Below, piece by piece: positions 17,040-25,754 of a stretch of DNA of 64,000 nt. Source of the DNA: JAXGMV01 sp040768445. Its GTDB lineage: Bacteria; Chloroflexota; Anaerolineae; Anaerolineales; Anaerolineaceae. Under the pieces are notes generated by a model. The model was given only the letters and a program-made list of their open reading frames with translations, did no database searches and was not told the DNA's origin. Where the stretch lies: positions 62,001 through 126,000 of the forward strand of contig JAXGMV010000001.1 in assembly GCA_040768445.1 (NCBI GenBank), given 5' to 3'. Positions within the stretch are counted from its first letter, which is position 1, and the number at the start of each line of letters is the position of its first letter. Made by a program: the position numbers and the translations under genes.

Positions 17040-17903
17040 ATGAATGCATTGACCCAAAACTCTGACACGGAATGGGATCTCATCATCCGCCCGCGCCGGC
17101 GCTGGCTTGACCTGCGCCTGGGTGAGCTGTGGAAGTACCGCGACCTGGTGCTGCTCTTTGTGCGCCGCGATTTCGTGTCCGTTTACAAGCAAACCATCCT
17201 CGGCCCGCTGTGGTATCTCATCCAGCCCCTGCTCACCACCCTGACCTTCACCGTCATCTTCGGGCAGATCGCCCAGCTGCCCACTGACGGCCTGCCGCAG
17301 TTCCTATTCTACATGTCCGGCACGGTCATCTGGAGCTACTTTGCGGACTGTCTCAACAAGACATCGAACACCTTTGTCGGCAATGCCGGGCTGTTCGGCA
17401 AGGTCTATTTTCCACGGCTGGCAGTGCCAGTGTCCATTTTATTCTCCAACCTGATCACCTTCGCCATACAGCTGGCTTTCTTCCTGATGTTCCTGCTCTA
17501 TTTTGCCCTGAGCGGCGCCGATGTGAAGCCCAACCTGTGGGTTCTGCTGACCCCCCTGCTGATCCTGACAATGGCCGGCCTTGGACTGGGTTTTGGCATC
17601 CTCATCTCATCCCTCACCACCAAGTACCGTGACCTGCGCTTCCTGGTCGGGTTTGGTGTGTCACTGTTGATGTACGCCACCCCGGTCATCTACCCCGTCT
17701 CTTCCATACCGGAACGCTTCCAAACGCTCATCCGCCTCAACCCGATGACGCCCATCGTGGAAGCTTTCCGCTATGCCTTCTTGGGCGCCGGCAGCCTGCA
17801 GCCGCTTGACCTGCTCTATGCCTTCGGCTTTATGCTGGTGAGCGTCTTCCTGGGGGCACTGGTCTTCAACCGGGTGGAAGCCACGTTTATGGATACGGTT
17901 TGA
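17040..17903 (+). CDS. ABC-2 polysaccharide export permease (Wzm/TagG family)
   Basis: 287 residues from ATG 17040 (a GTG at 17022 is an alternative; neither has a strong ribosome site). Family features: cytoplasmic N-terminus with amphipathic ELWKYRDLVLLFVRRDF, then GPLWYLIQPLL and six membrane helices, and near the C-terminus NPMTPIVEAFRYAFLG. With the ATPase at 19613-20866 it would export lipid-linked glycan across the membrane. GC content is clearly higher than in the gene that follows. The C-terminal 16 codons (ending VEATFMDTV) recur in degenerate form at 19454-19516. Confidence 0.9.
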   Translation: MNALTQNSDTEWDLIIRPRRRWLDLRLGELWKYRDLVLLFVRRDFVSVYKQTILGPLWYLIQPLLTTLTFTVIFGQIAQLPTDGLPQFLFYMSGTVIWSYFADCLNKTSNTFVGNAGLFGKVYFPRLAVPVSILFSNLITFAIQLAFFLMFLLYFALSGADVKPNLWVLLTPLLILTMAGLGLGFGILISSLTTKYRDLRFLVGFGVSLLMYATPVIYPVSSIPERFQTLIRLNPMTPIVEAFRYAFLGAGSLQPLDLLYAFGFMLVSVFLGALVFNRVEATFMDTV

Positions 17904-17937
17904 CCAAAATTTCACCTTGAAAGACACATTAGAAAAC

Positions 17938-19452
17938 ATGCATAAATTTCATCCATTGAATCGACCGTTCATCACTGGCGTAGTTATTGTTTTCTCATTG
18001 TCACTGATTGTCCGAGTTATCTTTTGGGGGATCACCAATTGGGCAATTGAGGATGGCATGATTATTGCCCGCATGGTTAAGAATTTGGTTGAGTACGGTG
18101 AATTTTCATTCAATCTTGGGCAAAGAGTCTCATCCTCGACATCACCTATATTTGGACTTCTTTCTGCAGCAATCGCCACGACTGGAGTGTCACCACTATC
18201 ATCAGCAAAGATACTTGGTACGATAGCTTCAAGCATCACGGCCGTACTCATCTTCAAAATTTTGTATGAATATACTGCGGACAAAACCAAAAATAATAAC
18301 CAGTGGCTTGTGATAACTTCAATAGCAGGAAGTATGATTTACATCCTGCTTCCTCCTGTGATTGCATACTCTGTTAGCGGTTTGGAAACAGCTTTCTACG
18401 CCTTGTTATGTGCGGTCAGCCTGGAACGCCTCATGCATCTGGACGAAAAAACCGCCCGTATGACTTCAATCTGGTTTGCAACTTTTGCTGCGTTATTCAG
18501 ACCTGATGGTTTGATAACACTGGGATTTGTTGGGACAGTACTTTTATGGCATGGTCGTAAGAATCTATGGAAAGCTGTACTTGAGTTTTGGCCTGCTTTT
18601 CTATTGATACCGTTGTACTTGATTATCCACCAAATATATTTTGGTTCTCCAGTTCCTCAAAGCTTACTTGCAAAAGCCAGCAGTTATAAGATAAATATCC
18701 CCCGTAACGCCAGCCGTTACCTTGACCGGATGTTGTTCGCACAACAAGGGAGTATATTATTTTATGTTTTGTCGTTAGTTGGTGTAGCATGGTCGGCTAA
18801 GAAAGCCAAACAGCTTTTATTGTTCATTTCCTGGTACCTGGTTTACCATCTCTTTTTCATTCTGCGCGCGCCATTATTTGACTGGTATCTCCAGGTACCT
18901 CTTTTTGTGCTGTGTTTATTCAGTGCACTGGGATTGTTTACCCTGGTTGAATTATCCATTAATTTGATAAGACTGCCTGGATGGGCTCCTTTCTTAAAAG
19001 CATTGGCTGGTTTTGGTATCGGAATGATACTTCTGGTAGCCATGATCCCGTATGTCAAAAACCGACAGGCGGGGCAGATGTGGGAGCTGTCTGTTCGGGC
19101 TGCTGCTGGACAGTGGTTAACTGACAATTCAAAAATTGATGATTTAGTATTCACAGAATCTCTTGGTTTTATAGGCTATTATTCACACAATGACTTTGTC
19201 GACTGGCCTGGCCTTGCATCTCCAGAAGTGCCAAATTTATTAGAGAATAATGGTGTTCAAAAAGACCGGATAAAATCATTTGATACCATCATTTCTAATT
19301 ACAAACCATCCTATCTGGTGCTTCGCACCCATGAATATGACACACTGGCCTCCAATCTAAAATCACAATATGGTATATGTGAGAGATTCTCTTATCCGGC
19401 AAATGAGACTAAGAATGGCTATTTGATTGCGTCAGTGACATGTCCATGGTAA
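17938..19452 (+). CDS. GT-C-type (GT39-like) membrane glycosyltransferase
   Basis: 504 residues from ATG 17938 (TTG at 17917 also possible). About ten to eleven membrane helices. The first outer loop contains the acidic pair in NWAIEDGMIIARMVKNL, as expected for the catalytic Asp/Glu of polyprenyl-phosphate-dependent GT-C enzymes. The C-terminal outer part has FTESLGFIGYYS and RTHEYDTLA, also common in this family. It interrupts the wzm-wzt pair and is richer in AT than both; a wzm 3' remnant abuts its stop, so it probably arrived by recombination. Confidence 0.7.
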   Translation: MHKFHPLNRPFITGVVIVFSLSLIVRVIFWGITNWAIEDGMIIARMVKNLVEYGEFSFNLGQRVSSSTSPIFGLLSAAIATTGVSPLSSAKILGTIASSITAVLIFKILYEYTADKTKNNNQWLVITSIAGSMIYILLPPVIAYSVSGLETAFYALLCAVSLERLMHLDEKTARMTSIWFATFAALFRPDGLITLGFVGTVLLWHGRKNLWKAVLEFWPAFLLIPLYLIIHQIYFGSPVPQSLLAKASSYKINIPRNASRYLDRMLFAQQGSILFYVLSLVGVAWSAKKAKQLLLFISWYLVYHLFFILRAPLFDWYLQVPLFVLCLFSALGLFTLVELSINLIRLPGWAPFLKALAGFGIGMILLVAMIPYVKNRQAGQMWELSVRAAAGQWLTDNSKIDDLVFTESLGFIGYYSHNDFVDWPGLASPEVPNLLENNGVQKDRIKSFDTIISNYKPSYLVLRTHEYDTLASNLKSQYGICERFSYPANETKNGYLIASVTCPW

Positions 19453-19453
19453 T

Positions 19454-19516
19454 ACTGCCGTTCTGCGGGTACTGGTCTTTAAACGTGTCGAAGCCACGTT
19501 CATCGGTGCAGTTTGA
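19454..19516 (+). pseudogene. Remnant of the 3' end of a wzm-type permease gene
   Basis: Reading in one frame up to the TGA at 19514-19516 gives TAVLRVLVFKRVEATFIGAV. The intact permease ends with VFLGALVFNRVEATFMDTV followed by TGA. The DNA match covers roughly 50 bases (for example GTCGAAGCCACGTT against GTGGAAGCCACGTT). The fragment has no upstream part: it begins at the stop codon of the glycosyltransferase gene. It is best explained as what is left of a second permease gene, or of the original gene next to wzt, after recombination. Confidence 0.7.
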
Positions 19517-19612
19517 TGTTAAAATCCAGGTGGAAATTCATTGCAATAAGCAGTGCGAGTAAGCTGCCTCATTACCATCATTTTCAAGAATTAGTCACAC
19601 CATAAAACAACC

Positions 19613-20866
19613 ATGCCAACTGTCATCTCCATCGAAAACCTCTCAAAATCCTACCGGCTGGGCACCATCGGCACCGGATTGCTCACCTATGACCTCAACC
19701 GCTGGTGGGCGCGCGTCCGCAAGCAGCCGGACCCGTACCTGCGCATCGGCCAGGAGGACCGTTCGCACCGCGACGGTGAGTTGATATGGGCGCTGCGCGA
19801 TATAAACCTGCAGGTTCAGCAGGGCGAGGCGCTCGGCATCATCGGGCGGAACGGCGCTGGCAAGAGCACCCTGCTCAAGATTCTTTCACGCGTCACCGCC
19901 CCTACTACCGGCGCTGTGAAGGTCAAAGGGCGCATCGCCAGCCTGTTGGAGGTGGGCACCGGCTTCCACCCCGAGCTGACCGGGCGCGAAAACATCTACC
20001 TCAACGGCGCCATCTTTGGCATGACCCGTGCCGAGGTGACCCGCAAGCTGGACGAGATTATTGATTTCTCAGGTGTGGAGAAATACATCGATACGCCGGT
20101 TAAGCGCTACTCCAGCGGCATGTATGTGCGCCTGGCATTTGCCGTTGCCGCCCACCTGGACCCCGAGATCCTGATTGTGGATGAGGTGCTGGCGGTGGGT
20201 GATGCCGAGTTCCAGAAGAAGTGCCTGGGCAAAATGGGCGATGTGGCGGGTGAAGGCCGCACGGTGCTGTTTGTCAGCCACAATATGGCAGCGATACAAA
20301 CATTATGCCCATTATCAATTTTGCTAGATAAAGGAACAATCATAGACATTGGAATATCAAGACATGTTATAAAAAAATACTTAGGCAGTAGTAAACAAAC
20401 TCATACCAATGCATTTCTAATTAACTCTAATGAAATTAAGATAGAAAAATTTGAGATTTATCAAACAGATGTATTTGACACACATCTATTTGTTACAACA
20501 AAAGAAATAATAATTGAATACCAATATTTTATTAAAAAAGAAGTTGGTGGATTAAGGATAGGCTTTGATATTTTTACAATAGATGGAATCTTGCTATTGA
20601 GAACATTTGATGACGAAATTTCAGGTTCAATAAGAAGGAAGCCAGGTACATATAAGTCGAAATGCACAATACCCTCACTTTTTTTTAGTCCTATTAAGTA
20701 TTTTGTTATTCCAAGGTTAACAATACATCGATCAAAATGGCTTTATAAAGAAGATGACGGAATTGAAATAGAATTTTTTAATGATAATGGTGTAAATTCA
20801 AAATTTGACGATCAACTACCAGGTGCTATAATGCCGAGATTTGATTGGGAAATTACATATAAATAG
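19613..20866 (+). CDS. Polysaccharide export ABC ATPase with C-terminal glycan-binding domain (Wzt-like)
   Basis: 417 residues. ATPase domain: Walker A GRNGAGKST (near residue 80), signature YSSGMYVRLAFA, Walker B EILIVDEVLAVGD, then FVSHNMAA (about residue 223). The C-terminal 180 residues (from ITNTNAF-like region to the end) form a beta-rich domain as in Wzt proteins, where it binds the glycan end and gives specificity. Base composition changes sharply near 20290: the ATPase part is GC-rich, the rest AT-rich. The gene therefore looks chimeric, with a replaced substrate-recognition domain. The next gene starts directly at its stop. Confidence 0.9.
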   Translation: MPTVISIENLSKSYRLGTIGTGLLTYDLNRWWARVRKQPDPYLRIGQEDRSHRDGELIWALRDINLQVQQGEALGIIGRNGAGKSTLLKILSRVTAPTTGAVKVKGRIASLLEVGTGFHPELTGRENIYLNGAIFGMTRAEVTRKLDEIIDFSGVEKYIDTPVKRYSSGMYVRLAFAVAAHLDPEILIVDEVLAVGDAEFQKKCLGKMGDVAGEGRTVLFVSHNMAAIQTLCPLSILLDKGTIIDIGISRHVIKKYLGSSKQTHTNAFLINSNEIKIEKFEIYQTDVFDTHLFVTTKEIIIEYQYFIKKEVGGLRIGFDIFTIDGILLLRTFDDEISGSIRRKPGTYKSKCTIPSLFFSPIKYFVIPRLTIHRSKWLYKEDDGIEIEFFNDNGVNSKFDDQLPGAIMPRFDWEITYK

Positions 20867-21835
20867 ATGGAAGATACATATAATATTAATGAAATTAAAG
20901 CTTGGTTATGGGAAGAAAAATCCGATTTTTCATTAAGTTCCATTAATCAATGGGATTACAGTCCAAAAATTAGTATAGTCACGCCATCCTACAACCAGGC
21001 GCAGTACCTGGAAGAGACCATACGGTCAGTCTTGCTGCAGGGCTACCCCAACCTGGAATATATCATCATCGACGGCGGCAGCACGGATGGCAGTGTGGAA
21101 ATCATCAAGAAATATGCTCCCTGGCTGACTTACTGGGTCAGTGAGCCGGATAGAGGACAAAGTCACGCGATAAATAAAGGCTTCGAAGTGTGCACTGGAG
21201 AAATTATAAACTGGTTAAATAGTGATGATTTTTTATTACCAGGTGCCTTGAATTTGGTCGCTAAAAATTCTCTGAAGCGTACGTCAGAATTTTTTATTAT
21301 CGCTGGTAATGCCTTAATATTAACAAGCGAGGGTCGATTTATTCCCCGCCTGCACATAAGAGAGGCGCAGGGTTGGATCCGCGAATTGGGCGTTAGGTGG
21401 GAAGGGGGAATTCAAGCGAGTTGGTTTTTTTCAAAGGCCCTGTATCTTGCCTTGGGTGGTGTTAATGAATCCCTTCACTACTGCATGGATATTGACCTCT
21501 CATTTCGATGGGTCAAGCAATCACCAGAATACCTTATAGAAGAACAACCTTTAGCTGTTTTTAGGGAACATGAAGAAGCTAAAACAACAAAAAACAAGAG
21601 ACAGTCTTTGATAGAACGTCATAAGCTCTACATCTCAGCCATGAATGACGAGAACTTTTCAAAAGAGACTAGAAGGCAAATGACTAAAGATATTCGAAAA
21701 GAAATTTCTTCTGGATTTTTGAGTGGCAATAAGCCATTGGAATTAATTAATATTCTTAGTGCCATATCTTTTTTTCCTAATCAAGTACTAAGAATTAGTT
21801 TTTGGAAATCTCTAATTTCGAGACTTGGTAACTAA
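20867..21835 (+). CDS. Family 2 glycosyltransferase (mosaic gene)
   Basis: 322 residues. GT-A fold motifs: SIVTPSYNQAQYLEETIRS near residue 35, IIIDGGSTDGSVEII, then WLNSDDFLLPGAL (metal-binding DD) near residue 112. The enzyme should transfer a sugar from a nucleotide donor on the cytoplasmic side. Composition is uneven: the first 110 bases and the part after about 21170 are AT-rich like the end of wzt, but 20980-21170, coding the donor-binding motifs, is GC-rich. Gene conversion from another GT2 gene would explain this. The start codon directly follows the wzt stop. Confidence 0.88.
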   Translation: MEDTYNINEIKAWLWEEKSDFSLSSINQWDYSPKISIVTPSYNQAQYLEETIRSVLLQGYPNLEYIIIDGGSTDGSVEIIKKYAPWLTYWVSEPDRGQSHAINKGFEVCTGEIINWLNSDDFLLPGALNLVAKNSLKRTSEFFIIAGNALILTSEGRFIPRLHIREAQGWIRELGVRWEGGIQASWFFSKALYLALGGVNESLHYCMDIDLSFRWVKQSPEYLIEEQPLAVFREHEEAKTTKNKRQSLIERHKLYISAMNDENFSKETRRQMTKDIRKEISSGFLSGNKPLELINILSAISFFPNQVLRISFWKSLISRLGN

Positions 21836-21838
21836 ATA

Positions 21839-22723
21839 ATGAAAACCAGTATCAACATCATAATCGCCTCAAGAAATCGTGAAAAATACATAAAAGATCT
21901 TTTACTTGACCTCAATCAACAATCTATTCCTGCTGACAAGATCTTAATTATTGATCAATCAGATGTGCCTTATCAACTTTTCCAGGATGCTAAAGTCGAT
22001 CACATTATAGACAAAGAAAGGGGCCCATGCCATGCCAGGAATCTGGGGCTAGAACGTGCAACTGGCGATATCTTGGTTTTTCTTGATGACGATATACGAA
22101 TAGAGTCAAACTTTCTATATCACCTTTGTAATCCAATCATTCAAGGAAAATACCAGGCAGTTGTTGGTGCTATGTGCAATCAGGATGGAGTTTACCCAAC
22201 AAGGGTTTCTCCGAACTGGAAAAAGCCACAGCGTAATTGGTTACTGGCTATCACAGTTAATCCTGACCATCATGGAGAAGACACAACATTATCTTTTACC
22301 ACTTGTTGCTCTGCGATACATCGTTCGATTTATTTGGATATCGGTGGTTTTGATCCATTTTTTGATCCTGATGGCGCGGGTGAGGATCGTGAATATGGAC
22401 TGAGAATTTTTCATGCTGGCTATCAAGTTCTATTCGAAGGAAAAGCTGCCGTCAGACATTTGGGAGCTCGCAGTGGTGGGCGACGTGATGCAAATACTGG
22501 CCTCAAGTATCAAAACATTTTGGAGGCAAATAGTGTTTATATTGTTGCCAAATATTTTAATTGGCAGGTTTTTGAGAGTTTTTGTCGGGAATTTTTATGG
22601 AAAATCCTTCAAAAAGGGTTAGTATTAAACCCAACCGCCTGGGTGAGAACATGTAAACGGTGGTATGAGGCAAGATGCTTTGTAGAAAAAATCAGAAAAA
22701 TTAAAAGGCTAAATAATTGGTAA
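21839..22723 (+). CDS. Family 2 glycosyltransferase
   Basis: 294 residues. Motifs: INIIIASRNREKYIKDLL at the N-terminus, ILIIDQSD, GPCHARNLGLERATGDILVF with DDD at about residues 81-83, and FFDPDGAGEDREYGLRIF (catalytic ED pair) near residue 180. It starts three bases after the preceding stop and has low GC like its left neighbour, so both may belong to the same exchanged segment. Donor and acceptor cannot be told from the sequence. Confidence 0.88.
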   Translation: MKTSINIIIASRNREKYIKDLLLDLNQQSIPADKILIIDQSDVPYQLFQDAKVDHIIDKERGPCHARNLGLERATGDILVFLDDDIRIESNFLYHLCNPIIQGKYQAVVGAMCNQDGVYPTRVSPNWKKPQRNWLLAITVNPDHHGEDTTLSFTTCCSAIHRSIYLDIGGFDPFFDPDGAGEDREYGLRIFHAGYQVLFEGKAAVRHLGARSGGRRDANTGLKYQNILEANSVYIVAKYFNWQVFESFCREFLWKILQKGLVLNPTAWVRTCKRWYEARCFVEKIRKIKRLNNW

Positions 22724-22763
22724 GTTATTAGATGAAGATCTAATACTTATAGGCATAACATTC

Positions 22764-24605
22764 ATGTGTGGCATAGTCGGCCAATTCAATTATAACCAAT
22801 CTGCTTTACAAAATACTGAGGCGATTGTTCAGCTCACTCAAATGATGACGCGCCGCGGCCCGGATGATGAGTGGCTCTGGTCAGACGGCATGCACTGCAC
22901 CTTTGGCTACCGCCGCCTGGCAATCCTTGATCTTGCCCCAACCGGTCACCAGCCCATGCTCACCGACGGTGGGCGTTTTGTACTGGTTTTCAACGGAGAG
23001 GTATATAACTTTAAAGAACTGCGCACAGCGCTGGAGCAAAAAGGGGTTGTCTTCCGCTCCAGCGGTGATGCCGAGGTGGTCTTGTACGCCCTTGCAGAAT
23101 GGGGTCGGGACGCTCTTCCCCGCTTCAACGGCATGTTTGCCCTGGCTTTCTATGACACCCTTGAAAAAAAACTCCTGCTCGCCCGCGATCCAGCAGGCAT
23201 CAAGCCGCTCTATTACCTGCACAACAGTCAGGGGCTGGTATTTGCATCGCAGTACGACCAGATCATGGCGCATCCCTGGGCAAAAAACCTGCCAGTAGAC
23301 CAGGGTGCAGCCGCGCTCTATTTGCGTTTTGGCTATGTACCCGCACCTTACTCAATTATGCAAAACACACATATGCTGCCTGCTGGCAGCTGGCTTGAGC
23401 TGGATGTTTCCGGCAATCTGCGGCAGGGCAGGTACTTTGAATTTCCTGTCTGCACTGAGCCTGACCTGCATGGCAGTGAGGCGTATGAAGCTGTTGACAG
23501 CGCACTGGTCAACGCCGTCAGGCGCCAGATGGTCAGTGACGTTCCCCTTGGCAGCTTTCTCTCCGGCGGCATTGATTCACCATTGATCACCGCCATCGCC
23601 CAGCAGCTCAGCCCGGCGCCAATCAAAGCCTTCACAATCGGAGTTGAAAACAGCCGACTGGATGAGACAGATGATGCAACCAGGTATGCAAGCGCATCAG
23701 GCGTTGAGCACCATGTTCAGATGATCTCATTTGACCATGTTCAGGACCTGGCCATGGATGCAGTCAGCGCCTGCAGTGAGCCCTTTGGAGATTATTCCAT
23801 CTTCCCCACCCTGCTGGCAGCCAAATTTGCCAGCCAACACATCAAGGTAATGCTTTCTGGTGATGGCGGAGATGAGCTCTTTTGGGGGTATACCGGCCGC
23901 ATGGGTAATGCAATTCACTTCTCAGAAGGTTTTCGCGCACCTTTTGGACTGCGTAAACTGCGCTGGTGGCTGCTTCACAAGCCGGGAGAATGGAACCTGC
24001 GCTATTTCAAAAACGCCGGGCAGTGGTACCAGTCACGCCATGAACACAATTTTGAGGGCTGGCTTCAGGACCTGTTCCCGGAAATTAAACCCTTTCCCGA
24101 AGACTATCACCAGTACAGCTATGGTGGGAGCGACCGGGATCACACTGCACAGTGGGTGCGCTGGAATGAGTTTACCGGGCACATGTGTCCTGGTCTGCTC
24201 AAAGTTGACCGCGGCAGCATGTACCATTCCCTTGAGGTTCGTGTGCCGCTGCTTGACCTGGAGGTGATCAAAACAGCTGCGCGGGTGGATTGGCGCTCCT
24301 GCCTGGATATTGAGAATGACACTGGCAAGCTGCCATTACGCAAAGCCTTGCAGAAGCGTGCAGGTTTCCAAACGTCTGGTAAACGCGGTTTCACGGTTCC
24401 CATGGATGAGTGGCTGCGTGGCCCACTGCGGTCGCTATTTGAAGAGACGGTGCTCAACCGAAAGGACTTATTTGGCTTGCCAATTGAGACATCTACCCTG
24501 CGACGTGTCTACCAGGACCATCTTTCGGGCAAAATAAACCGGGAGTGGGGCTTGTGGATACTCCTCAGTGCGGCGCTCTGGCAAGATAAGTACCTGAAAT
24601 GGTAA
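22764..24605 (+). CDS. asnB: Glutamine-hydrolysing asparagine synthase homologue (AsnB type), copy 1
   Basis: 613 residues. The N-terminal nucleophile Cys2 is present (MCGIVGQF), with the glutaminase motifs RRGPDDE, FNGEVYN and GDAEV. The synthetase domain has the PP-loop SGGIDSPL near residue 268 and SGDGGDELFWGY. All parts of a functional amidotransferase are present. In glycan loci such enzymes may amidate uronic acids or other carboxyl groups rather than make asparagine. A second, similar copy is at 25755-27614 and a divergent one at 28735-30468. It ends seven bases inside the next gene. Confidence 0.9.
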   Translation: MCGIVGQFNYNQSALQNTEAIVQLTQMMTRRGPDDEWLWSDGMHCTFGYRRLAILDLAPTGHQPMLTDGGRFVLVFNGEVYNFKELRTALEQKGVVFRSSGDAEVVLYALAEWGRDALPRFNGMFALAFYDTLEKKLLLARDPAGIKPLYYLHNSQGLVFASQYDQIMAHPWAKNLPVDQGAAALYLRFGYVPAPYSIMQNTHMLPAGSWLELDVSGNLRQGRYFEFPVCTEPDLHGSEAYEAVDSALVNAVRRQMVSDVPLGSFLSGGIDSPLITAIAQQLSPAPIKAFTIGVENSRLDETDDATRYASASGVEHHVQMISFDHVQDLAMDAVSACSEPFGDYSIFPTLLAAKFASQHIKVMLSGDGGDELFWGYTGRMGNAIHFSEGFRAPFGLRKLRWWLLHKPGEWNLRYFKNAGQWYQSRHEHNFEGWLQDLFPEIKPFPEDYHQYSYGGSDRDHTAQWVRWNEFTGHMCPGLLKVDRGSMYHSLEVRVPLLDLEVIKTAARVDWRSCLDIENDTGKLPLRKALQKRAGFQTSGKRGFTVPMDEWLRGPLRSLFEETVLNRKDLFGLPIETSTLRRVYQDHLSGKINREWGLWILLSAALWQDKYLKW

Positions 24606-25654
24606 AAGTCTACACCGATCTCACCCACTACAAAACTGACCAGCGCTACCACCTCAACAGCATCACCAAGGCGTTGTGGAATGACCGCACACCTGAAGAA
24701 CGTGATAAGGTTTACGGCACCTGGGTGCGGCAATTCCAGTTGGCAGCCTCACCTGAAGAGGCTGATGTTGTACTGCTGGCATACAAATGGAGTCACTATG
24801 TCAACCGCGGGCTAGTGCCGCAGGCGGTGCAGGCATCACAGCAGGCGCAGTCAGCCGGCAAACCGTTTGTTGTCTTCTCTGAAGGGGATTTTCCCACCCG
24901 GCCGCCGTTTGACAACGCTGTGCTGTTCGAAGCCGCCGGCTACCGCTCTGCGCCGGGCTTTGTGTACCACAGCGGCCAGCCCATCTTCCTGCCCGATTAC
25001 CGCCAGCTGTACTGTCAAAACGGCTGGCAGCCGCGCCCAAAAACGGCTCGTCCCGTGGTCGGCTTCTGCGGTCTGGCAGGCGGGTCAGCGCTGCAGCTGC
25101 TCTCCCGGCGGGCTGGCAACCTGGGCCAGCGGCTTGCCTATCGGCTCGGCTGGCGCAAGTGGGAGCCGCCGCCTTTTGAGACCTCCAGCTTCCGCCAGCG
25201 CGTGCTGGGGCAGCTTGCCGGTAGCCCGGGCATCGAAACGAATTTCATCCTGCGCAAGAAGTACCGTGCCGGCGTCAGCGGTGAGAAAGACCCCAACCAC
25301 CCCTCCCGCCTTGAGTTTGTGGGGAATATCCTGAATTCAGATTACACCGTCTGCATGCGCGGCGGCGGCAACTTCTCGGTGCGTTTCTACGAGACGCTTT
25401 CTCTGGGGTGCATCCCGCTGTTTATTGATACTGACTGCCTCTTACCCTGGCATGACCAGATTGATTACAAGGCGCTCTTCCCCTGGATAGAACTGCACGA
25501 ACTGCCACATGCCGCCGAGAAACTGCTGGACTTTCACCACAACCTGAGCGAGTCAGACTTTATTGACCTGCAGCACGCCTGCCGCAAGCTGTGGGAGGAA
25601 CAGTTCACTGCGGATGGCTTTTACTCCCGCTTTGCCGCACACGATTTTCACTAA
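24599..25654 (+). CDS. Exostosin-like (GT47) glycosyltransferase
   Basis: 351 residues. The C-terminal half holds the exostosin pattern YTVCMRGGGNFSVRFYETLS followed by LGCIPLFIDTDCLLPW (about residues 243-280). Exostosins transfer GlcA, GlcNAc, galactose or xylose; bacterial relatives occur in capsule loci. The start codon overlaps the asnB stop by seven bases, so the two are translationally coupled. GC content is high compared with the 20.3-22.7-kb segment. Confidence 0.78.
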   Translation: MVKVYTDLTHYKTDQRYHLNSITKALWNDRTPEERDKVYGTWVRQFQLAASPEEADVVLLAYKWSHYVNRGLVPQAVQASQQAQSAGKPFVVFSEGDFPTRPPFDNAVLFEAAGYRSAPGFVYHSGQPIFLPDYRQLYCQNGWQPRPKTARPVVGFCGLAGGSALQLLSRRAGNLGQRLAYRLGWRKWEPPPFETSSFRQRVLGQLAGSPGIETNFILRKKYRAGVSGEKDPNHPSRLEFVGNILNSDYTVCMRGGGNFSVRFYETLSLGCIPLFIDTDCLLPWHDQIDYKALFPWIELHELPHAAEKLLDFHHNLSESDFIDLQHACRKLWEEQFTADGFYSRFAAHDFH

Positions 25655-25754
25655 TAAAGAATTCAGTTCGCTGGTTAGAAGTTTGGTTTCTGATTGAAGT
25701 CAGTAGAACACTGGAATAATAAAAAGATTATATAATTTTGGAAAGTAACCCATG

